Positions 6,984 through 10,959 of a stretch of DNA of 10,959 nucleotides are shown here, in pieces. Within the stretch, counting starts at the first letter, position 1. The number at the start of each line of letters is the position of its first letter. Origin of the DNA: Asaia bogorensis. GTDB taxonomy: Bacteria > Pseudomonadota > Alphaproteobacteria > Acetobacterales > Acetobacteraceae. The notes under the pieces are model-generated. The model did no database searches, had not been told where the DNA came from, and saw nothing but the letters and a program-made list of their open reading frames with translations. The DNA lies in assembly GCA_945871455.1 (NCBI GenBank), contig CAMBXJ010000088.1:1-10959 (forward strand). Reading direction: 5' to 3'. The position numbers and the translations under genes are program-made.

Positions 6984-7071
6984 ATCCGTTGGCGCATCCG
7001 TTGGCGCATCTCCTGGCGCATCCCCTGGCGCATCCCCTGGCGCATCCCCGTTGGCCCATCCCCTGGCCAGA
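6984..7071. repeat. 12-bp tandem repeat, about six units plus a decayed end
   Basis: Units are 6984-6995 and 6996-7007 (ATCCGTTGGCGC), 7008-7019 (ATCTCCTGGCGC), 7020-7031 and 7032-7043 (ATCCCCTGGCGC), then a 14-base variant 7044-7057 (ATCCCCGTTGGCCC) and a partial copy from 7058. Because 12 is a multiple of three, frames through it read as tetrapeptide repeats on both strands, for example Trp-Arg-Ile-Pro on plus and Gly-Asp-Ala-Pro on minus. I read it as non-coding. It ends about 55 bp before the tctB start. Confidence 0.85.
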
Positions 7072-7090
7072 CCGTAGGTCACCGGTTAGG

Positions 7091-7121
7091 TTCCCCCCAA
7101 TCAACCGCATCTGAGGGGGAA
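7091..7121 (+). promoter_or_regulatory. Hairpin covering the tctB ribosome binding site
   Basis: TTCCCCC (7091-7097) is the exact reverse complement of GGGGGAA (7115-7121), with a 17-base loop. The 3' arm contains the GAGGGGG Shine-Dalgarno (7113-7119), which stands 8 bases before GTG 7128. If the leader mRNA folds this way it would hide the ribosome binding site, so tctB translation could be structurally limited. The pairing is seen in the sequence; the regulatory effect is inferred. Confidence 0.45.
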
Positions 7122-7127
7122 AACCGG

Positions 7128-7616
7128 GTGCCATCTGGTATGCGCCGGGGCTGGCAGCTCACCGGGCTAGTCATGCTGCTGATTTGCCTTGCGACCCTAT
7201 GGGAAGCGAGGAGCCTTTCCCTGTTCGACAGGCTGGGACCCGGCCCTGGCTTCTTTCCGTTCTGGCTCGCGCTGATCGGGGCGGTGCTGTGCGCGCTGAT
7301 CCTGCTGCAGGTCTCGCTCGCACCGGCCGCGAAGCAGGGCCCGGCGGCCGAACCGGCGAAGCCGATCTTCCCGCGCGGGGAAATGGCCTGGCGGGCGGCC
7401 TCCATCCTGGGAACCGCTATGCTCGGCACCGTTCTGCTGGAGCCTCTGGGCTTTCGGCTGGCGATCATGATCTTCAGCGCCTGTCTGTTGGTCGCGCTGG
7501 GGGTGCGTCGCTGGTGGGCGGTCGCCCTGTTCGCCGTGGTCGCGGGGTTCGGGCTGTTCCATCTATTCAACAACTGGCTGGACGTGCTGTTGCCCGTCGG
7601 CATGTTCGGGATCTAG
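7128..7616 (+). CDS. tctB: Tripartite tricarboxylate transporter small membrane subunit, TctB family
   Basis: From GTG 7128 the product has 162 residues and is mostly hydrophobic. It shows the TctB order: a first membrane helix at about 11-27 (LTGLVMLLICLATLW), then EARSLSLFDRLGPGPGFFPFW, the typical TctB loop, a second helix at about 44-64, a polar Ala/Pro linker at 65-85 and further helices at about 91-106, 109-124 and 129-148. TctB is the small membrane partner of TctA in secondary, receptor-dependent carboxylate uptake. The GTG start has GAGGGGG 8 bases upstream; ATG 7140 lies 20 bases from that site and is less likely. A much longer in-frame version from 6882 would run through the 12-bp repeat and is rejected. 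It is the first gene of the operon, 4 bp before tctA. Confidence 0.88.
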   Translation: MPSGMRRGWQLTGLVMLLICLATLWEARSLSLFDRLGPGPGFFPFWLALIGAVLCALILLQVSLAPAAKQGPAAEPAKPIFPRGEMAWRAASILGTAMLGTVLLEPLGFRLAIMIFSACLLVALGVRRWWAVALFAVVAGFGLFHLFNNWLDVLLPVGMFGI

Positions 7617-7620
7617 GCCG

Positions 7621-9120
7621 ATGGACGGTTTTTACCACCTGATGGACGGCTTTATTGGTGCCGCCACCGCCAGCAACCTCCTATACGCCTTCATCGGCTG
7701 CGTGCTCGGCACCTTGATCGGCGTTCTGCCTGGCCTCGGCCCGGCGGCCGGCACGGCGATCCTGATCCCGATCACCTTCAATCTGGACGCCACCGGCGCC
7801 ATCATCATGCTGTGCGCCATCTATTACGGCGCGATGTATGGCGGCACCATCACGTCGGTGCTGATCAACGTGCCCGGTGAAGCCGCGTCGGTCATAACCT
7901 GTATCGACGGCCACCAGATGGCGCGTCAGGGTCGGGCGGGCGCGGCGTTAGCGATCGCCGCGGTCGGCTCGTTCTTTGGCGGCTGCGTGGCAACGGTCGC
8001 GCTGGCGGTCGTGGCGATCCCGCTGGCCAAACTCGCGCTGGGCTTCGGGCCGGCCGAGTTCTTCGCGCTGATGGTGCTGGGACTGTGTCTGGTCGTTGGC
8101 CTGGCCGGCAAGAACCTGGCCGCGGCGCTGCTGATGACGGTGTTCGGTCTGCTGATGGCGATGGTGGGCATCGACCCGGTGCGCGGCGCGCCACGGTTCA
8201 CCGGCGGCATCCCGGAACTGTTCGACGGCATCGGCTTCATCCCGGTCGCCATGGGCCTGTTCGGAATTGCCGAACTGCTGATCGCGGTGGAGCAGCACAA
8301 GGCACGGATCATCAGCGCGAAACTGACCGATCTCTGGCCCAGACGTGAAGAGGTCGGGCCCTGTATCAAGGCAATCCTGCGCGGCACCGGGATCGGTTTC
8401 GTCCTGGGGCTGATCCCCGGCGTGGGCGCGGTCATTCCGACCTTCATGTCCTATGTCACGGAAAAGCGTCTGTCGAAGCACCCGGAACGCTTCGGCAACG
8501 GCGCGATAGAGGGCGTGGCAGGGCCGGAAACCGCCAATAACAGCTATGCCAACGCGTCGATGGTGCCGCTGTTCGCGCTGGGCGTGCCAAGCTCCCCGAC
8601 CATCGCGGTGCTGATGGGGGCATTTATCATCAATGGGCTGACCCCCGGCCCGTTCCTGTTCCAGGAGCGGCCGGACCTGGTCTGGGCAGTGATCGCCAGC
8701 TTCTTCATCGGCAACGCGATGCTGCTGGTTTTGAACCTGCCTTTGGTCGGACTTTGGGCTCGGCTGTTGCGTATGCCGTTCAGCTATCTGTGCGCCGGGG
8801 TGCTGATCTTCTGCATGATCGGCGCCTACAGCCTGAAGCAGAGCGTCTTCGATGTCTGGGTCATGTTGGGTTTCGGCCTGATCGGTTACGTCCTGCGCAA
8901 GCTGGAGTTCCCGCTGGCCCCGGCGATCCTGGCGATGATCCTGGGTCCGATGATGGAGAAATCGCTGCGCACGACGCTGGAAATCTCCGGCGGCAGCTTC
9001 CTGATCTTCCTGGATCGACCGGTGGCGCTGGTGCTGCTGATCATCCCGGTTATCGCCCTGGGCTTCGTGCTGTTGCGTCCGAAAGCGCTGGCGCCAATGC
9101 GAGAGGCGGATGCCGACTGA
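7621..9120 (+). CDS. tctA: Tripartite tricarboxylate transporter permease, TctA family
   Basis: The 499-residue product is the large inner-membrane subunit of a TTT system and has full family length, with about ten to twelve hydrophobic segments. Family landmarks are [11 protein letters not shown] (34-44), [19 protein letters not shown] (70-88), [15 protein letters not shown] (96-110), GLIPGVGA (263-270, an internal echo of the first glycine-proline motif), [14 protein letters not shown] (301-314), [14 protein letters not shown] (321-334) and TPGPFLF (341-347). The two halves each carry one PG motif, as expected of the duplicated fold. TctA imports a carboxylate delivered by a Bug receptor, probably with proton or sodium co-transport. 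It starts 4 bp after the tctB stop; the AGG overlapping that stop is a weak ribosome binding site, so translation is probably coupled. No truncation or frameshift is visible. Confidence 0.96.
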   Translation: MDGFYHLMDGFIGAATASNLLYAFIGCVLGTLIGVLPGLGPAAGTAILIPITFNLDATGAIIMLCAIYYGAMYGGTITSVLINVPGEAASVITCIDGHQMARQGRAGAALAIAAVGSFFGGCVATVALAVVAIPLAKLALGFGPAEFFALMVLGLCLVVGLAGKNLAAALLMTVFGLLMAMVGIDPVRGAPRFTGGIPELFDGIGFIPVAMGLFGIAELLIAVEQHKARIISAKLTDLWPRREEVGPCIKAILRGTGIGFVLGLIPGVGAVIPTFMSYVTEKRLSKHPERFGNGAIEGVAGPETANNSYANASMVPLFALGVPSSPTIAVLMGAFIINGLTPGPFLFQERPDLVWAVIASFFIGNAMLLVLNLPLVGLWARLLRMPFSYLCAGVLIFCMIGAYSLKQSVFDVWVMLGFGLIGYVLRKLEFPLAPAILAMILGPMMEKSLRTTLEISGGSFLIFLDRPVALVLLIIPVIALGFVLLRPKALAPMREADAD

Positions 9121-9341
9121 CCGGCTCTGCCCCGCCGTCGGATCCCCCCGGCGGCGCGGTTTGGGTTAGCCCGACCGTCACCGATAGGGCGACGTCGGCG
9201 CTCCAAAATCCCACTCTGGGAAAACCCTTCCTCGTCCAAGGGCGACAGTCGGATATGCGAACGCGGTAGGGTGCTTGCCTGGGGTTGCGCCGCGCCTTCG
9301 GCTATAGGACACCCCGATCCATTGCCTGAGGAGAGACCCCA
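9121..9341. other. Intergenic region between tctA and the second receptor
   Basis: These 221 bp hold no gene. Just past tctA, CCGCCG (9132-9137) and CGGCGG (9149-9154) can form a 6-bp stem followed by a weak T-containing stretch; this is a poor terminator candidate. Two near-identical elements, GGGCGACGTCGG (9187-9198) and GGGCGACAGTCGG (9240-9252), lie 53 bp apart and could be regulator sites. A TTGCCT (9275-9280) and a TATAGG (9303-9308) are spaced too far apart (22 bp) for a normal sigma-70 promoter. The gap allows the receptor to have its own promoter. Confidence 0.4.
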
Positions 9342-10325
9342 ATGATCACTCGACGCGGCCTGATCGGCACCGGCGCGGTTGCGCCTTTCGCGGCATCCGC
9401 CCTGACAAACGCCGCCTTCGCGCAGGACTTCCCGCGCCGTCCCATCCAGATGATCGTGGCGTTTCCGGCCGGTGGCGGCACTGATGTCGGCGCCCGGGTC
9501 GCGGCGGCCATCGCGGAAAAGGACCTCGGCCAGTCCGTGCTGGTCGTAAACAAGACCGGGGCCGGCGGTCAGCTTGGCTGGACGGAGGCATCGCGTGCCC
9601 GCCCCGACGGCTATACCCTGGCGTTCATCAACCTGCCGGGCTTGAACACGATCATCCTCGACCCGGAGCGCAAGGCGCTGTTCGGTCTGGACAGTTTCGT
9701 GCCGCTGATCAATCAGGTGGTCGACGCCGGCATCATCTGGGTGAAGGGGGACAGCCCCTACCGGACCCTGGGCGATCTGATCGCGGCGGCTCGGAAAACC
9801 CCCGGCAAGATCAGCGCCTGCACCACCGGCATCCTGAGCGACGACCATCTGGCGATTCTGATGATAGGCGAGGCGGCCAAGGTCGATTTCCGCATCGTGC
9901 ATTTCGACGGCGGCGCGCAGCAGGTAACGGCGCTGTTGGGCGGCCATGTGGAGGTCGCGTTCGACAATGTCGGCGGCGGTGTCGTCAAGCGTATCCAGTC
10001 GGGCGATGCGCGCGCGCTGGCCGTGATGGATACGGAGCGGTCGAAATTCCTGCCCGATGTCCCGACGACGGTGGAACTGGGCTTTCCGTCGGTGATCTCC
10101 TCCTCGTCACGCGGGATCGCGGTGCCAAAAGGCACGCCGCCGGCGGTGATCAAGACGTTGGAGGCCGCGTTCGCCAAGGCCATGGCCAACCCCGAGCATA
10201 TCAAACGGTTGGAAGACGTCGGCCTGGCCGTGAAAGTGATGGTCGGGGACGAATACGCCAAATATTACGCGGACCAGCATGCCAAGGCGAAGAAATACAC
10301 CGAGTGGGCGCTGACCATGCGGTAA
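9342..10325 (+). CDS. tctC: Tripartite tricarboxylate transporter substrate-binding protein (Bug/TctC family), Tat-like signal
   Basis: The 327-residue product is a second Bug receptor. Its N-terminus ITRRGLIGTGAV carries a twin arginine followed by a moderately hydrophobic stretch and AFA at 25-27, so it is probably exported folded by the Tat system. The mature part starts with FPRRPIQMIVAFPAGGGTD (FPAGGGTD 41-48), then NKTGAGGQ (70-77) and RPDGYTL (87-93). Where many relatives have a YKG motif this one has HFDGG, and DVPTTVELGFP is conserved near the C-terminal third. GAGGAG at 9328-9333 lies 8 bases before ATG 9342. It follows tctA by 221 bp in the same direction and is the natural receptor for that pair. 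The symbol marks the family position; the ligand is not known and need not be a tricarboxylate. Confidence 0.93.
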   Translation: MITRRGLIGTGAVAPFAASALTNAAFAQDFPRRPIQMIVAFPAGGGTDVGARVAAAIAEKDLGQSVLVVNKTGAGGQLGWTEASRARPDGYTLAFINLPGLNTIILDPERKALFGLDSFVPLINQVVDAGIIWVKGDSPYRTLGDLIAAARKTPGKISACTTGILSDDHLAILMIGEAAKVDFRIVHFDGGAQQVTALLGGHVEVAFDNVGGGVVKRIQSGDARALAVMDTERSKFLPDVPTTVELGFPSVISSSSRGIAVPKGTPPAVIKTLEAAFAKAMANPEHIKRLEDVGLAVKVMVGDEYAKYYADQHAKAKKYTEWALTMR

Positions 10326-10565
10326 GGCGGCGCCCGACGGTCATTTCAATGATGCGTTGATCGTCGAACAACGCGGCCGGCCCGCCTGGCGATGCCCGTG
10401 TGTTACCGGCCGACGGCAAGATCGGCTCTCCGGCCAGTGTCCGCCTGTCAGGCCGGTGCGTCCCGGCAACGACAATGCGCGGGTTGGTGCCGGTGACGTG
10501 TATCGTGGGATGTTGATCCAGGTTAGGGTTGGACACCCAACTTGCCGGAACGAAGAGCCTGCTTC
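10326..10565. other. Intergenic region between the second receptor and the P450 gene
   Basis: These 240 bp hold no gene. GCGTTG (10354-10359) and CAACGC (10369-10374) form a 6-bp stem with a 9-base loop about 30 bp after the receptor stop, without a T-run. GTTGG (10528-10532) and CCAAC (10537-10541), 25 bp before the P450 start, make a small palindrome that could be an operator. Both are short enough to be chance. Confidence 0.35.
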
Positions 10566-10959
10566 ATGCCCGACACGCAAGTCCTGAAGCGCCTGCCTCC
10601 CGGCCCACCGCTGCGGGCGCTGCAGATGATGCGTTATCTGCGCGACCCATATGCGGCCCTGCGTCGATACGGAGCGGAATACGGCCCGCTGTTCACCGTG
10701 CAGACGTTCCGCCACTGCGTCATGACCGGGCGACCCGACCTGGTGCGCCAGATCATCACCGCGCCGGTCGATCAGTATGGGGTTAATTATGAGCCGGGGC
10801 CGGCTCGGGTCTTCGGCAAGCGATCCATGCCGATGCTGGCCGGGCGCGCCCTGCGGCGGGACCGTCATTTGCTGGTGCCGCCGTTCCATGGCGACGCGAT
10901 GAACGCCACCGGGGACATCATCCGCGACGTCACCCTGGAAACCTTCGGACGCCTGCCCG
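10566..10959 (+). CDS. Cytochrome P450, N-terminal part (cut off by window edge)
   Basis: The frame from ATG 10566 is open to the end and gives 131 residues. It begins with the proline-rich LPPGPP hinge (10-15) without a membrane anchor, as in soluble bacterial P450s. RDPYAALRRYGAEYGPLFTV (26-45) matches the helix A and first beta-sheet region. GKRSMPMLAGRALRRDRHLLVPPFHG (84-109) matches the B'-C region and helix C, whose Arg100 is the usual heme-propionate ligand of the W/HxxxR motif; the first position of that motif is Leu96 here. The oxygen-binding I helix, ExxR and heme-cysteine loop lie outside the window, so activity and subfamily cannot be checked. The N-terminal style resembles bacterial P450s near the CYP110 type, which is only an impression. 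GAAGAG about 8 bases upstream is a weak ribosome binding site. Confidence 0.88.
   Translation, partial: MPDTQVLKRLPPGPPLRALQMMRYLRDPYAALRRYGAEYGPLFTVQTFRHCVMTGRPDLVRQIITAPVDQYGVNYEPGPARVFGKRSMPMLAGRALRRDRHLLVPPFHGDAMNATGDIIRDVTLETFGRLP

Larger units (their letters stand above)
6757..7127. promoter_or_regulatory. Divergent intergenic region between the VOC gene and the TTT operon
   Basis: The 371 bp lie between genes that point away from each other and should hold both promoters. It contains a 17-bp palindrome (6931-6947), a 12-bp tandem repeat (6984-7071) and a hairpin over the tctB ribosome binding site (7091-7121), each listed separately. Toward the VOC gene a TTGAGA (6817-6812, minus strand) stands 17 bp from a poor CAGTAT (6794-6789); I do not consider this established. 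Several long frames cross the region on both strands only because the 12-bp repeat keeps every frame open; none looks like a gene. Confidence 0.45.

Noticed and set aside
6714..7082. Minus-strand frame with Gly-Asp-Ala-Pro repeats, and another with Met-Arg-Gln-Gly repeats from 7045
   Set aside because: Both read through the 12-bp repeat and then overlap the VOC gene in another frame. No ribosome binding site or family resemblance.
6882..7127. Long in-frame extension of tctB with Trp-Arg-Ile tetrapeptide repeats
   Set aside because: The extension exists because the 12-bp repeat keeps the frame open. A good Shine-Dalgarno at 7113-7119 and the usual TctB N-terminus place the start at GTG 7128.
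8886..9947. 353-residue minus-strand frame over tctA and the second receptor
   Set aside because: It is the antisense of two well-supported genes and has a low-complexity product.

Overview
The window is about 11 kb of GC-rich DNA. It most likely comes from an alphaproteobacterium, and the style suggests Acetobacteraceae or a relative; that is an inference from GC content, from two tripartite tricarboxylate transporter (TTT) receptors of the Bug type, from the GAF plus HisKA_2-type sensor and from the general gene style. No rRNA, tRNA, CRISPR array, insertion sequence or phage gene is visible.

Layout. At the left, on the minus strand, is a compact operon: a RhlE-type DEAD-box RNA helicase (1072-2343), a YaiI/DUF188 protein (596-1060) and an Asp/Glu racemase family protein that runs off the left edge (1-599). 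The last two overlap by the four bases ATGA. A 394-bp divergent intergenic region, which holds a 14-bp tandem repeat, separates this operon from a Bug-type periplasmic receptor (2738-3706). Next comes a GAF-domain sensor with a strongly degenerate histidine-kinase half (3978-5093). It is tail to tail with an LLM-class flavin-dependent oxidoreductase (5115-6173, minus). A VOC/glyoxalase-fold protein (6334-6756, minus) lies upstream of the oxidoreductase on the same strand.

A second divergent region (6757-7127) holds a 17-bp palindrome, a 12-bp tandem repeat and a hairpin that would cover a ribosome binding site. It leads into a complete TTT operon: TctB small membrane subunit (7128-7616), TctA large membrane subunit (7621-9120) and a second Bug receptor with a Tat-like signal (9342-10325). 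The window ends inside a cytochrome P450 (10566 to the edge).

How the genes may work together. TctB, TctA and the second receptor should form a carboxylate uptake system. The Bug protein at 2738 could be an alternative receptor for the same membrane pair. The flavin oxidoreductase, VOC protein and P450 are plausible catabolic partners for the imported compound, but the sequence does not name a substrate. The gene content is ordinary accessory metabolism. The points most worth a second look are the pseudokinase-like sensor and the two short tandem-repeat arrays, each of which lies just upstream of a TTT gene.
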